DNA of 64,000 nucleotides from Altererythrobacter ishigakiensis (GCF_001663155.1 NZ_CP015963.1:1388001-1452000); one strand, 5' to 3'; positions 1-9,471 are shown, numbered from the stretch's first letter. Translations and numbers: made by a program. The notes: generated from the sequence alone by a model not told the origin.

Positions 1-1
1 A

Positions 2-826
2 GGCGAGCAGATCACGGCTCGTGGTATCGGCAACGGCGTTTCGCTGATCATCATGGCCGGCATTGTGGCGCAGTTCCCGATGTTTACTTCCAACCTGTTC
101 GAGGGCGGCCGCACCGGATCGATTGCGCCGGGAATTATCATCGGCTTTATCGCGATGGTTGTCGTGCTCATCTTGCTGATCAGTTTCATGGAGCGTGCCC
201 AGCGCCGCTTGCTGATCCAATATCCGAAGCGGGCGACTCAGCGTGGAATGATGCAGGCGGATAGCTCACACCTACCGCTTAAGCTCAACACGGCAGGTGT
301 TATTCCGCCAATTTTCGCCAGTTCACTGTTGTTGCTGCCGCTAACGATTACGCAGTTTGCGGGCAATTCGCTTGATCCGACGAGCACCGGTGGTCAGTCG
401 ATTCAGACGATCGTGCAATATCTGCAGCACGGTCAGCCGCTTTACATGACGCTCTACGCGATCCTGATTATGTTCTTCGCATTCTTCTACACTGCAGTTG
501 TATTCAACCCGGAAGAAACCGCGGAGAACCTGAAGAAGAACGGCGGTTTTATTCCGGGAATCCGGCCGGGCAAGCGCACTGCTGACTATCTCGATTATGT
601 GTTGACCCGTATCACTGTGGTTGGCGCGATCTATCTGACATTGGTTTGCGTCGTGCCGGAGTATATGATCGCGCAGACGGGCATTCCGCTGTTCCTTGGC
701 GGCACGAGCTTGCTGATTGTGGTGAACGTGACCGTGGATACGATCAGCCAGGTTCAGTCCCATCTCTTGGCGCACCAGTATGGTGATCTTATCAAGAAAG
801 CGAAGCTGAAGGGTCGCCGCAGCTAA
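2..826 (+). CDS. secY: Preprotein translocase subunit SecY, C-terminal part (5' end outside window)
   Basis: SecY is the central channel of the SecYEG translocon in the inner membrane. The reading frame is open from base 2 and begins with the conserved GEQITARGIGNGVSLII segment, so the real start lies before the window; about 274 residues remain. Visible features are several hydrophobic membrane segments, the FNPEETAENLKKNGGFIPG and IRPGKRTADYL cytoplasmic loop residues that contact SecA and the ribosome, and the basic tail ending KAKLKGRRS. It is followed after 30 bases by adk, the normal end of the spc ribosomal-protein operon, so it is probably cotranscribed with ribosomal genes upstream. 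Identity is secure; only the N-terminal truncation by the window edge is notable. Confidence 0.97.
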   Translation, partial: GEQITARGIGNGVSLIIMAGIVAQFPMFTSNLFEGGRTGSIAPGIIIGFIAMVVVLILLISFMERAQRRLLIQYPKRATQRGMMQADSSHLPLKLNTAGVIPPIFASSLLLLPLTITQFAGNSLDPTSTGGQSIQTIVQYLQHGQPLYMTLYAILIMFFAFFYTAVVFNPEETAENLKKNGGFIPGIRPGKRTADYLDYVLTRITVVGAIYLTLVCVVPEYMIAQTGIPLFLGGTSLLIVVNVTVDTISQVQSHLLAHQYGDLIKKAKLKGRRS

Positions 827-856
827 TCAGCGTTGTCATTCGGGGGTACGCGAGCA

Positions 857-1501
857 ATGAACATCATTCTTCTTGGGCCGCCGGGTGCGGGTAAGGGAAC
901 GCAGAGTGCCAGCTTGGTCGAGCGTCACGGCATGAAGCAGCTTTCGACCGGTGACATGCTGCGTGCTGCAGTTAAGGCCCAAACCCCAGTAGGTCTTAAG
1001 GCCAAGGCAGTGATGGATGCGGGTGAACTCGTATCGGATGAAATCGTTTCCGATCTAATCGATGATGAGCTGGCAGCGCTGAATTCTGAGACCGGTGCAA
1101 TTTTTGACGGCTATCCGCGCACAGAGGCGCAGGCGGAAATTCTGGATTCTCTTCTGAAGAAGCATGGCCGAACGCTGGATCATGTGATCGAGCTGGCTGT
1201 CGATGTCGATGCATTGGTAGAACGCATCACCGGTCGTTTCAGCTGCGCCAATTGTGGCGCCTTGTATCACGATACCGCCAATCCGACCTCGAAAGAGGGT
1301 GTGTGCGACACTTGCGGTTCGACCGAGTTCAAGCGCCGTCCCGACGATAACGAAGAAACTGTGCGGCACCGCATGGAAGTTTATCGTAGCGAAACCGCTC
1401 CCATCCTGCCGGGATACGAGGCTCGCGGTATTGTGACCCGCGTTGATGGCATGGACGGTATCGACGAAGTGGCTAGCGAGATCGACGCGATCCTTGGCTA
1501 A
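857..1501 (+). CDS. adk: Adenylate kinase
   Basis: Adenylate kinase converts ATP and AMP to two ADP in the cytoplasm. The protein of 214 residues starts MNIILLGPPGAGKGTQ, with the P-loop GPPGAGKGT near residues 7-15, the AMP-binding STGDMLR and DGYPRT segments, and the long-form LID. The LID carries four cysteines in two pairs (CANCG and CDTCG), the arrangement of the zinc-binding type of Adk. I chose the ATG at 857, behind a GGGGG ribosome binding site, rather than the in-frame TTG at 833, because it puts the P-loop at the usual distance from the N-terminus. It follows secY closely and shares its operon. Confidence 0.97.
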   Translation: MNIILLGPPGAGKGTQSASLVERHGMKQLSTGDMLRAAVKAQTPVGLKAKAVMDAGELVSDEIVSDLIDDELAALNSETGAIFDGYPRTEAQAEILDSLLKKHGRTLDHVIELAVDVDALVERITGRFSCANCGALYHDTANPTSKEGVCDTCGSTEFKRRPDDNEETVRHRMEVYRSETAPILPGYEARGIVTRVDGMDGIDEVASEIDAILG

Positions 1502-1577
1502 GCCGCAGGGCAGCTGATAAGCCTTTCTCTTCGCGCACCGGTCACCTAGACCATGTGCGTTAGGGAGACGACCACCG

Positions 1578-2264
1578 ATGAAATTTCCAACCGCTATTAC
1601 CGGCGCTCTGCTGATCGCATGTTCAGGCGCGGCTCAGGCTGAAATCGTTGCGAGCAGCGAGGATGGATTTGTAACCCGCGATACGGCTGTGGTTGATGCA
1701 ACGCCGATGGAAGTTTGGTTGGCGCTGATCAGTCCGGGCAAGTGGTGGAATGATGCACACACCTGGTCAGGTGATGCCGCGAATATGTCACTGAAGCCGC
1801 AGGCAGGGGGGTGCTTTTGTGAGCGCATCCCTGAAGATTTGGATGCTGACCGTGTGACGCTGGAAGGTAGCGTCGAACATATGCGGGTTATTCAGGCATT
1901 TCCGGAGCGTGCCTTGCGGATGCGCGGTGGGCTGGGCCCGTTGCAGAGCGAGCCGGTGGGCGGCGTGCTGACAATTGTGATCAGCGATGCAGAGGAAGGC
2001 TCGCAGATCGTGTGGGAATATGTCGTTGGCGGCTACATGCGCTACGATGTGGATGTGATCGCGCCAGCAGTTGATGGCGTCATGACGCAGCAGCTTGACG
2101 GGTTGGCAAGCCTGTTGGGGCGCCTCGATACACCAGCGCCGCTTCCGGAAGTGGCTGTACCTGAAGTCGAAGATGCGCCAGTCGAGGAGGTGGACCCTGA
2201 AGCGGTTGAAGAGAAGCCCCGTTCTTCGGTCGACGAAGCCTTCAGCGATCTTAGCGACAACTAG
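1578..2264 (+). CDS. Secreted SRPBCC (START-like) domain protein
   Basis: The 228-residue protein opens with a signal peptide (cleavage likely after the AQA near residue 22) and then a region that reads like an SRPBCC/START-type ligand-binding fold: a VDATPMEVWLALISPGKWW start typical of the polyketide-cyclase/AHSA1-like group, and a C-terminal helix (DGVMTQQLDGLASLLGRL). The last 50 residues are rich in Glu, Pro and Val and look disordered. Its ligand is unknown. It lies between adk and rpsM, a place where most bacteria continue the ribosomal operon without a secreted protein. A ribosome binding site AGGGAG precedes the ATG. The fold assignment is from motif appearance; the function is not known. 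Confidence 0.75.
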   Translation: MKFPTAITGALLIACSGAAQAEIVASSEDGFVTRDTAVVDATPMEVWLALISPGKWWNDAHTWSGDAANMSLKPQAGGCFCERIPEDLDADRVTLEGSVEHMRVIQAFPERALRMRGGLGPLQSEPVGGVLTIVISDAEEGSQIVWEYVVGGYMRYDVDVIAPAVDGVMTQQLDGLASLLGRLDTPAPLPEVAVPEVEDAPVEEVDPEAVEEKPRSSVDEAFSDLSDN

Positions 2265-2586
2265 TTTTCACCAAGCCTGTTGTTACAGCGGTTTTGACCT
2301 AGGCTTGAGTTTGGGTTAGCCTCCGCATAAATCGTGCACAGCCCATATTGGGCTGTGTATGGTGTTGTGCGCGCTTGCCTGTTGACGAAGGCCGAGAATC
2401 ACATTAAGCGCGCTTGTCATTCGACATGTTCGAAACGAGTCCGGCAGGCGGCAGCGCTATGCGTCCCCTATCGGGCTTTTTGCCGTTTGAGCATCAGTTC
2501 ATGCGGTGTCGGACGTAGAGAGTTGTAGCGATGAGATAGGGAATGGCGGCATAGCCGCTTTGGCCCTGTGGAGCATGGAGAAGTAA
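2265..2586 (+). other. Intergenic region with hairpins ahead of rpsM
   Basis: No credible gene lies in these 322 bases. Two inverted repeats are visible: CAAGCCT (2272-2278) with AGGCTTG (2301-2307), and a stronger hairpin CACAGCCC-ATATT-GGGCTGTG at 2337-2357. Neither is followed by a strong T tract, so they may be weak terminators or leader structures. A TTGACG hexamer at 2382-2387 with TAAGCG 17 bases downstream is a possible sigma-70-type promoter for the rpsM operon; this is weak. The leader would then be about 170 bases, long enough for ribosomal-protein feedback control, which is an inference. Confidence 0.4.
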
Positions 2587-2955
2587 GTGGCTCGTATTGC
2601 CGGGGTAAACATCCCCACAAATAAGCGCGTTATTATCGCGCTCACCTATATTCACGGTATCGGCCGAACCACGGCCGTTCAGATTGCAGACAAGCTGGGC
2701 ATCGATCACGCCCGCCGCGTGCAGGACCTCACCGATGAGGAAGTGTTGCGCATCCGCGAAACGATCGACGCCGATTTCACGGTCGAAGGTGACTTGCGTC
2801 GCCAGACAGCAATGAACATCAAGCGCCTGATGGACCTACGTTCGTATCGTGGTCTGCGTCACCGTAACCAGCTGCCCGTTCGCGGCCAGCGTACACACAC
2901 CAACGCCCGTACCCGCAAGGGTAAGGCGAAGCCGATTGCCGGCAAGAAGAAGTAA
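2587..2955 (+). CDS. rpsM: 30S ribosomal protein S13
   Basis: S13 (122 residues) sits in the head of the small subunit and contacts the P-site tRNA and the 50S subunit. The sequence [19 protein letters not shown], the helix-hairpin-helix IHGIGRTTA region, and the basic C-terminal tail [17 protein letters not shown] are diagnostic. The start is GTG at 2587, with GGAG about six bases upstream; no in-frame ATG fits. It is the first gene of rpsM-rpsK-rpoA-rplQ, as in alphaproteobacteria, where rpsD is not part of this cluster. Confidence 0.98.
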   Translation: MARIAGVNIPTNKRVIIALTYIHGIGRTTAVQIADKLGIDHARRVQDLTDEEVLRIRETIDADFTVEGDLRRQTAMNIKRLMDLRSYRGLRHRNQLPVRGQRTHTNARTRKGKAKPIAGKKK

Positions 2956-3018
2956 GCTTCCAGGGCTTTGCCCAGGAGGCTTTTCCCTTCTTTGGACGAA
3001 TGAAGAGGAATACGAGAG

Positions 3019-3408
3019 ATGGCACGCGAACCCGCCAAGATTAGGCGCCGTGACAAGAAGAACATCACCAGCGGCGTTGCGCATATCAACGCCAGCTTCA
3101 ATAACACCATGATCACTATCACTGATGCTCAGGGCAATGCTATTAGCTGGTCCAGTGCAGGCATGATGGGCTTCAAGGGTAGCCGCAAGTCGACCCCGTA
3201 TGCCGCACAGGTTGCAGCAGACGATGCCGGCAAGAAAGCTGCCGAGCACGGTGTTCGTACACTGGAAGTCGAAGTGAAAGGCCCGGGTTCGGGTCGTGAG
3301 AGCGCGCTGCGCGGTCTCGCCGCTGTTGGCTTTAACATCACATCGATCAGAGATGTGACGCCGATCCCGCACAATGGCGTGCGGCCGTCGAAGCGTCGCC
3401 GCGTCTGA
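3019..3408 (+). CDS. rpsK: 30S ribosomal protein S11
   Basis: S11 (129 residues) forms part of the platform of the 30S subunit near the mRNA exit and the Shine-Dalgarno helix. The conserved core [19 protein letters not shown], the [11 protein letters not shown] segment and the end [15 protein letters not shown] match the family and length. It lies 63 bases after rpsM in the same transcript and 119 bases before rpoA. Confidence 0.98.
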   Translation: MAREPAKIRRRDKKNITSGVAHINASFNNTMITITDAQGNAISWSSAGMMGFKGSRKSTPYAAQVAADDAGKKAAEHGVRTLEVEVKGPGSGRESALRGLAAVGFNITSIRDVTPIPHNGVRPSKRRRV

Positions 3409-3452
3409 TCCGTTGCTGATTGGTGGTTTTCGGACCGCCCAATTTGAGTTTC

Positions 3453-3485
3453 GGACCGGACGCGCTCTTATCGGCGCTCCGGTCC
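3453..3485 (+). promoter_or_regulatory. Hairpin between rpsK and rpoA
   Basis: GGACCGGA (3453-3460) pairs with TCCGGTCC (3478-3485), and after a one-base bulge GCGC pairs with GCGC, leaving the loop TCTTATCG. No T tract follows, so it is not a standard terminator. It may be an RNA-processing, pausing or stability element that sets the ratio of ribosomal proteins to RNA polymerase alpha; the role is an inference. Confidence 0.45.
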
Positions 3486-3527
3486 AGTCCGCATTGTAAA
3501 CGCTGCCAAGCGAATTAGGGGAAATCC

Positions 3528-4583
3528 ATGTCCGTCAATATGAAGAACTGGCAGGAACTAAAGAAGCCCAACACTCTCGAGATCAAGGATAACGGCGACA
3601 AAGAGCGCAAGGCTACTTTTGTTGCTGAGCCGCTTGAGCGCGGCTTTGGTCTTACACTCGGAAACGCGCTGCGCCGCGTTCTGCTTAGCTCGCTTCAGGG
3701 CGCCGCTATCACGTCAATCAAGATCGAAAACGTTCTTCACGAGTTCAGCTCACTGGCTGGTGTTCGCGAAGACGTGACTGACATCGTTCTGAACGTAAAG
3801 CAGATTGCGCTCAAGATGGAAGGCGAAGGCGCCAAACGGCTCCAGCTTTCTGCAACTGGCCCGGCTGAGGTGAAGGCTGGCGATATCGCTGTTTCAGGCG
3901 ACATCGAAGTCATGAACAAGGATCTGGTGATCTGTCACCTTGACGAAGGTGCGACGCTCAACATGGAGCTGACCGCTGACGTGGGTAAGGGTTATGCGCC
4001 TGCGGTTCAGAACCGTCCCGCAGATGCACCAATCGGCCTGATCCCGGTTGATAGCCTGTACTCGCCGGTCCGTCAGGTGAGCTACAAGGTTGAGAACGCT
4101 CGCGTTGGCCAGGAGCTTGACTATGACAAGCTGAGCCTCACCATCGAAACCGACGGCACTGTCACCCCGGAAGACGCGATCGCTTATGCGGCGCGCATTC
4201 TGCAGGACCAGTTGACGCTGTTCGTGCACTTCGAAGACGGTATTCCGCAGCCGCAGTCAGCCATGATCGGCCAGGCTGCAACGCCGCAGGAAGACGACGC
4301 CAATCAGCTCAACCGTTACCTTCTCAAGAAGGTCGACGAGCTCGAGCTTTCGGTGCGTTCGGCAAACTGCCTCAAGAACGACAACATCATCTACATCGGC
4401 GATCTGGTTCAGAAGACCGAAGCAGAGATGCTGCGCACGCCGAACTTCGGCCGCAAGTCGCTTAACGAAATCAAAGAAGTTCTCTCCAGCATGGGTCTGC
4501 GCCTCGGCATGGATATCCCTGGCTGGCCGCCTGAGAACATCGAAGAAATGGCCAAGAAGCTCGAACAGGAACTTCTCGGCTGA
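3528..4583 (+). CDS. rpoA: DNA-directed RNA polymerase subunit alpha
   Basis: The alpha subunit (351 residues) dimerises to nucleate RNA polymerase assembly, and its C-terminal domain contacts UP elements and activators. The N-terminal domain shows the [18 protein letters not shown] dimerisation motif, and the C-terminal domain (from about residue 255) contains [15 protein letters not shown] and the [16 protein letters not shown] helix-hairpin-helix. The ATG at 3528 lies behind AGGGGA. It is cotranscribed with rpsM, rpsK and rplQ. Confidence 0.98.
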   Translation: MSVNMKNWQELKKPNTLEIKDNGDKERKATFVAEPLERGFGLTLGNALRRVLLSSLQGAAITSIKIENVLHEFSSLAGVREDVTDIVLNVKQIALKMEGEGAKRLQLSATGPAEVKAGDIAVSGDIEVMNKDLVICHLDEGATLNMELTADVGKGYAPAVQNRPADAPIGLIPVDSLYSPVRQVSYKVENARVGQELDYDKLSLTIETDGTVTPEDAIAYAARILQDQLTLFVHFEDGIPQPQSAMIGQAATPQEDDANQLNRYLLKKVDELELSVRSANCLKNDNIIYIGDLVQKTEAEMLRTPNFGRKSLNEIKEVLSSMGLRLGMDIPGWPPENIEEMAKKLEQELLG

Positions 4584-4664
4584 TCGGGTTCCGGCGGCGC
4601 ACCTTAAGCGCCGCCAGTACCGGGCTACCTCACACGGGCCCCTTACAAACGAAGGAAGAAGATA

Positions 4665-5084
4665 ATGCGTCACGGAATTTCACAGCGTAAGCTGAGCCGT
4701 AAATCGGGCCACCGCGCGGCTCTGTTCCGCAATATGGCAGCTGCCCTGATCAAGCACGAGCAGATCCAGACAACTTTGCCCAAGGCGAAGGAACTGCGCC
4801 CTTATGTCGAAAAACTGATCACGCTGGCAAAGCGTGGCGGTCTTTCCAATCGCCGTCTGGCGATGAGCCGTCTGCAGGACGAAACACAGCTGAAGAAGCT
4901 GTTTGACGTCCTGGCAGAGCGTTACTCGGACCGTGATGGCGGCTACACCCGCATCATCAAGGCCGGCTATCGTGCTTCGGACGCCTCGCAGATGGCGATC
5001 ATCGAGTTCGTCGAGCGTGATGAAGAGGCGAAGGGCCAGGATTCAGGTCCTGTCATGAACGATGAGGACATGGAAGAAGCGTAA
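4665..5084 (+). CDS. rplQ: 50S ribosomal protein L17
   Basis: L17 (139 residues) binds the 50S subunit near the exit tunnel. The start [20 protein letters not shown] and the [20 protein letters not shown] segment are diagnostic. The C-terminus after about residue 118 is an acidic extension, common in alphaproteobacteria. It is the last gene of the rpsM operon and is followed directly by a strong intrinsic terminator. Confidence 0.98.
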   Translation: MRHGISQRKLSRKSGHRAALFRNMAAALIKHEQIQTTLPKAKELRPYVEKLITLAKRGGLSNRRLAMSRLQDETQLKKLFDVLAERYSDRDGGYTRIIKAGYRASDASQMAIIEFVERDEEAKGQDSGPVMNDEDMEEA

Positions 5085-5106
5085 GCTTCTCGATCACAAG
5101 ACAAAC

Positions 5107-5141
5107 GGGGGCTGGAAGGGTGACCTTCCGGCCCCTTTTTT
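5107..5141 (+). terminator. Intrinsic terminator after rplQ
   Basis: A 12-bp GC-rich stem, GGGGCTGGAAGG with CCTTCCGGCCCC, has a short loop and is followed by six T residues. It ends the rpsM-rpsK-rpoA-rplQ transcript. Confidence 0.92.
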
Positions 5142-5317
5142 GTTGTGTTTGACACACTTTGACCTTTCCCATAACAGGCGCGCAAGGCCGAGAGGGGCCT
5201 GCCGTCCGCGGGCGCAAGCCAAGGTGAATTCTCTCACGGCATAACCGAACATCTCCAGACACGCCGAGATGGCAATGCGGACCCCATCAGTATCGGCATG
5301 ATGATCAGGAGATCGTT

Positions 5318-5773
5318 ATGTATTCAAAACACCTACCAAATCTGGCCAATATGAAGGCACTGGTGCGGCGGTATCGGTCCATCAAGCAAGCGCAGGGGCG
5401 CCAGGTTTCGCATTCACGGGCGCTGGAATTGATCGCGCGTCGCTATGGTTTCTTCGATTGGAACACTGCAGCTGCACAGGCCAGAAATCTGCATGCACCC
5501 GACCGGTTTCAGGCCGGACAACATGTCTCCGGCAGATATATGGGGCACGAGTTTCAGGGGCGCGTTGTCGCATCAACCCTATTGTCGCAAGAAGAGGTGC
5601 TGATCTCCCTCGAGTTTTGGGAGCCTGTTGACGTAGTCACGTCCAAGCATTTTTCGAACAAACGCACACGCGTTTCGGTCAAGATCGGGATTGATGGCCG
5701 GTCTCAGGAGTGCTTGTCCGGCGGCATTCCCCACCTTGAGGTTGTAGAAGAACTAAAAATGGCGCGGCCTTAG
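5318..5773 (+). CDS. Small glyoxalase-superfamily-type protein
   Basis: This 151-residue protein carries near residues 31-52 the motif SHSRALELIARRYGFFDWN, typical of a domain that occurs alone or fused to glyoxalase/bleomycin-resistance-like proteins in alphaproteobacteria (often annotated as glyoxalase superfamily protein). The C-terminal half has a beta-rich stretch beginning GQHVSGRYMGHEFQGRVV that resembles nothing I can name. There is no signal peptide, so it is probably cytoplasmic. AGGAG precedes the ATG by about seven bases. It is a single-gene unit between two terminators. The biochemical role is unknown. Confidence 0.65.
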   Translation: MYSKHLPNLANMKALVRRYRSIKQAQGRQVSHSRALELIARRYGFFDWNTAAAQARNLHAPDRFQAGQHVSGRYMGHEFQGRVVASTLLSQEEVLISLEFWEPVDVVTSKHFSNKRTRVSVKIGIDGRSQECLSGGIPHLEVVEELKMARP

Positions 5774-5793
5774 TTGATCCGTTGCAATAAATC

Positions 5794-5829
5794 GGGCCGG
5801 TGGAGCGATCCATCGGCCCCTTTTCTTTT
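5794..5829 (+). terminator. Intrinsic terminator
   Basis: GGGCCGGTGGA pairs with TCCATCGGCCC (one G-T pair) around a GCGA loop, followed by CTTTTCTTTT. It ends the transcript of the gene at 5318. Confidence 0.88.
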
Positions 5830-5855
5830 GTGTACTCCGGGCTAGGGTGAGGCGC

Positions 5856-7259
5856 ATGATCCGCACATCTTTCGGCGCGCTTGCGCTACTCGCCGCCATT
5901 CCATTCGTAGCGCCAGCCAATGCGCAAAGCGCGCAGGAGCAACTGGACGCACGCTATGACCGGGCGCTGGCCGCAGGCTACAAGGCCCTGTTCTTGTGCA
6001 GCGCGATTGCCAACGCGGAAGCCAATGGAGCCACGCGGACACCCGAGAGTGTCCACGAATGGGAGTTGACGGGGATTCAGAGCCCTCTGAATGAAATTGT
6101 GAAAGAATTGCCATACGAGATTCTTCGCGCGCAAGAAGCGGGAACCATTGATCAGGTTCGTGTTTCATGGGCGGATGACATGCCGCCACGCTTGGCGCGC
6201 TACCAGCCGAAATTTGGTTGCGATCTTCTGCCAATCGGATCGCCGCTGTTGGATCCACGTGAGCCTCTCGAAGTCATTGTGGCAAGAGACACACGGGAAA
6301 TCACAACCGACGAAGCTGCGCTGGATGAAGCGGTGTCCCGCAGGCTTTCTTCCATGGCATTTGCAGGCGGCTATGGAGAAGGCAGCCGGACTACATCGAT
6401 CCTGGTAGCCAAAGGCGATCAGATAGTTCTTGAGGACTATGTTGAAGGGTTTGACCCGTCCACTCCGCAGCGGACTTGGTCCGTTGCGAAGTCGATAGCA
6501 GCTACGCTTGTTGGGTGGGCCGTACAGGCGGGAGAGGTCACTGTAGATCAGCCCGTGGCCTTGGGTTACTGGCGGACGCAAGATGATCCGCGCCGGTCGA
6601 TCACAGTCGATCATATGCTCAGGATGGCATCAGGTCGCTATTCAGACACGCCCGGGAATCGTACTGACCCACTTTATTGGGGAGGGGCTACGGTCGATGA
6701 GAGCGCGACGGCCTGGCCGATCATTTTTCAGCCCGGCAGTGTCTATCGCTATGCCAACAATGATACGCTGATGGCGGTGAAGGCGATCCAGTCATACCTT
6801 TCTTATTATCGTCCAATGGACTTCTTCGAAAAGCTTGGAATGAATCACACTGTGGCCGAGACGGACCATCGGGGTGGCTACATCCTCTCTAGCCAAGCTT
6901 GGACGACCGCGCGCGATCTCGCAAAACTGGGCCAATTGTACCTGAATGACGGCGTTTCGCCGGATGGTGAACGCTTACTTCCTGAAGAATGGCGTAATTA
7001 TGTGTCCGACCCGAGCGGTCCTCAGCCCGAAGGTACAGATTGGGGGTATGGTGCAGGATGGTGGACATTCCGCCGCCCCGAAGGCAATGCGTTCGAGGGC
7101 ATCCCTGACGATGCATTCGCAGCGCGTGGCAACCGCGGGCAATATCTCGTTGTCGTACCCAGTCGCAATGTCGTGATCGTAAGGCGCGGAGAAGACATGG
7201 TCGGAACCCGCTTCGATATCGCCGCGTTTACAAGGGACGTGCTAGCTGCGCTTGATTAG
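5856..7259 (+). CDS. Secreted serine hydrolase, beta-lactamase/class C family
   Basis: A periplasmic serine hydrolase of 467 residues with a signal peptide ending PANA near residue 24. The serine beta-lactamase-like fold (PF00144) is shown by the active-site SVAK tetrad (S-x-x-K, in RTWSVAKSIAATLVGWA) and the second motif YANN (Y-x-N, in VYRYANNDTLMAVK). The C-terminal region ends with a strand VVVPSRNVVIVRRGE, as in family members annotated serine hydrolase or 6-aminohexanoate-dimer hydrolase-like. The N-terminal 140 residues form an extra region. The ATG at 5856 is preferred over GTG at 5847 since it gives a regular signal peptide. Substrate unknown; probably peptides, esters or cell-wall fragments. 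Confidence 0.85.
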   Translation: MIRTSFGALALLAAIPFVAPANAQSAQEQLDARYDRALAAGYKALFLCSAIANAEANGATRTPESVHEWELTGIQSPLNEIVKELPYEILRAQEAGTIDQVRVSWADDMPPRLARYQPKFGCDLLPIGSPLLDPREPLEVIVARDTREITTDEAALDEAVSRRLSSMAFAGGYGEGSRTTSILVAKGDQIVLEDYVEGFDPSTPQRTWSVAKSIAATLVGWAVQAGEVTVDQPVALGYWRTQDDPRRSITVDHMLRMASGRYSDTPGNRTDPLYWGGATVDESATAWPIIFQPGSVYRYANNDTLMAVKAIQSYLSYYRPMDFFEKLGMNHTVAETDHRGGYILSSQAWTTARDLAKLGQLYLNDGVSPDGERLLPEEWRNYVSDPSGPQPEGTDWGYGAGWWTFRRPEGNAFEGIPDDAFAARGNRGQYLVVVPSRNVVIVRRGEDMVGTRFDIAAFTRDVLAALD

Positions 7260-7317
7260 GTACACGTTGAATTGATTTGCCATACAAGTTTGGTCGCTTT
7301 TTCGGAGAGAACTCTAG

Positions 7318-9471
7318 ATGATCCGCTTATTGCTGCTGGCTGCAACAACCAGCCTTATTGCGTCGCCACTCGTTGCCGCCGATGAAGCGCTCAATGCTCC
7401 CGAGTACCCGGAAACCTATACGCAAGACCTGACCGAGACGATCTTCGGGGAGGAAGTCGCAGACCCGTATCGTTGGCTTGAAAATGATGTGCGTAATGAT
7501 CCCGAAGTCGCAAATTGGGTCGCAGCACAGAACCAGACAACCGATGCTTTCATGGAACAGCTCGAGAGCCGCGAATGGTTTGCCGAACGGATCGCGAGCC
7601 TCCTGAATTTTGAACGCTTCGGTATCCCTCAGAAGGCAGGCGAGAACTATTTCTACACCCGTAATTCGGGCCTGCAGAACCAGTCACAGCTCTATGTCCA
7701 GACAGGCATCGATGGTGAACGGCGGCTGCTGATCGATCCCAATGTCTGGGCTGATGATGGCGCCACAGCGCTGGCAGGGTGGGAGCCGTCGCCCGACGGA
7801 TCGCTTCTCGCCTACAGTGTACAGGACGGCGGGACCGACTGGCGTATTATCCGGGTAATAGATGTCTCGACCGGCCAGCAACTGGGCGATGAGATACGCT
7901 GGGCCAAGTTCACGGGTATAGCGTGGGTCGGAAATGAAGGTTTCCTCTATTCGCGCTTCCCGGAGCCGGAGGAGGGGCTGGACTTTCAGGCGCTGAACTA
8001 CAATCAGGCGGTCTACTTCCACGAAATCGGAACAGATCAGAGCGAGGACAGGCAAGTTTTCGCGACACCCGATCATCCTGAGCGTGGGCACTCTGCGCGC
8101 ACTACACATGACGGACGCTGGGCGGCGATCACCAGTTCGATCGGGACGGACGATGTCTACGAAGTGCATTTGATGGACCTGAAGAGACGCGGGCGCGATC
8201 GCTGGAAGGCGATGCCATTGGTGACCGGTTTCGAGAACAGCTGGACTCTGATCGCGTCGCTCGATGGCACGCTCTATTTTCGCACCAATCATGACGCGCC
8301 AAAGTTCCGCATCGTTTCGATCAATCTGGATGATCGCGAACCTGAATGGCGATTGGTTGTACCCGAAACGGACAAGCCGATTTCGGGCGCGTCGATCGTT
8401 GGTGGCAAGCTGGTGGTCGAATATTTGCGAGACGCCGCGAGCCGCGCAATCGTGCTCGATTTGAAAGGCGAGGGGGCAAGCGCGATTGAATTGGCCGGCC
8501 TTGGCACAGCAAGCGGGTTCGGCGGTTCGCCTGGCGATCCGGAGACATTCTATAGCTTTGAAAGTTTCAACCGCCCGGATTCGATCTATCGCTTGAATTT
8601 GGAGACCGGGGAGACCGATGTCTTCGCCAGCCCAGAGCTGACCTTTGACCCAGATGATTTCGCCATTGAGCAAACGTTCTATCCGTCAAAGGACGGCACG
8701 AAGATCCCTATGTTCATCGTGCGCCAAAAAGCGCTGGCTGAAAGCGGAGAGGCCGCGCCCACGCTGCTATATGGCTATGGCGGGTTCGATATTTCGATTA
8801 CGCCCGGTTTCAACGCTACGCGTATGGCTTGGATGGAGGCGGGTGGCGTTTTTGCTCTCGCCAACATCCGCGGGGGCGGTGAATACGGCAAGGAATGGCA
8901 CGATGCCGGACGTCGTGCGAACAAGCAGAACGTATTCGACGATTTCATCGCCGCAGGTGAATTCCTGAAGGCCAATGGCTACACTACCGAAGACGGTCTG
9001 GCGATCGAAGGAAGGTCCAACGGGGGCTTGCTCGTCGGTGCAGTAACAAACCAGCGTCCTGATCTGATCGACGCCTCGCATGCGGCGGTCGGCGTCATGG
9101 ACATGCTCCGCTTCGATCGTTTTACGGCCGGACGGTATTGGGTGGACGACTATGGCTACCCAGACCGCGAAGAAGATTGGCGGATACTGCGCAGCTATTC
9201 CCCCTACCATAACGTGCGTGATGGGGTCGACTATCCTGCAGTTCTGGTGACGACTGCCGACACCGATGATCGCGTAGTCCCGGGGCACAGCTTCAAATAC
9301 ACCGCCGCGCTGCAAGCTGCCAATCTTGGAGATAAGCCGCAGTTGATCCGGATTGAAACGCGGGCTGGGCACGGATCAGGAAAACCCACTGATAAAGTGA
9401 TCGCTGAAGGCGCGGATGTTCTTGCTTTCCTTGCACATTTCACCGGACTAGCTGACGTTCAGAAAAAATAG
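7318..9471 (+). CDS. Secreted prolyl oligopeptidase (S9A)
   Basis: A prolyl endopeptidase that cleaves peptides after proline, 717 residues with an N-terminal signal peptide, so acting in the periplasm or outside the cell. The N-terminal part opens with PYRWLEND and is a beta-propeller. The catalytic alpha/beta hydrolase domain includes GGFDISITPGFNATR, the nucleophile in GRSNGG (about residue 567), the acid in DTDDRV and the histidine in RAGHGSGKP (about residue 684). Length and motif order match family S9A. It follows the serine hydrolase by 58 bases on the same strand and may share its transcript. Confidence 0.95.
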   Translation: MIRLLLLAATTSLIASPLVAADEALNAPEYPETYTQDLTETIFGEEVADPYRWLENDVRNDPEVANWVAAQNQTTDAFMEQLESREWFAERIASLLNFERFGIPQKAGENYFYTRNSGLQNQSQLYVQTGIDGERRLLIDPNVWADDGATALAGWEPSPDGSLLAYSVQDGGTDWRIIRVIDVSTGQQLGDEIRWAKFTGIAWVGNEGFLYSRFPEPEEGLDFQALNYNQAVYFHEIGTDQSEDRQVFATPDHPERGHSARTTHDGRWAAITSSIGTDDVYEVHLMDLKRRGRDRWKAMPLVTGFENSWTLIASLDGTLYFRTNHDAPKFRIVSINLDDREPEWRLVVPETDKPISGASIVGGKLVVEYLRDAASRAIVLDLKGEGASAIELAGLGTASGFGGSPGDPETFYSFESFNRPDSIYRLNLETGETDVFASPELTFDPDDFAIEQTFYPSKDGTKIPMFIVRQKALAESGEAAPTLLYGYGGFDISITPGFNATRMAWMEAGGVFALANIRGGGEYGKEWHDAGRRANKQNVFDDFIAAGEFLKANGYTTEDGLAIEGRSNGGLLVGAVTNQRPDLIDASHAAVGVMDMLRFDRFTAGRYWVDDYGYPDREEDWRILRSYSPYHNVRDGVDYPAVLVTTADTDDRVVPGHSFKYTAALQAANLGDKPQLIRIETRAGHGSGKPTDKVIAEGADVLAFLAHFTGLADVQKK

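Noticed and set aside
2334..2528. Open frame of 64 codons before rpsM
   Set aside because: Cys/Arg-rich composition, overlaps a hairpin and the likely promoter, no ribosome binding site.
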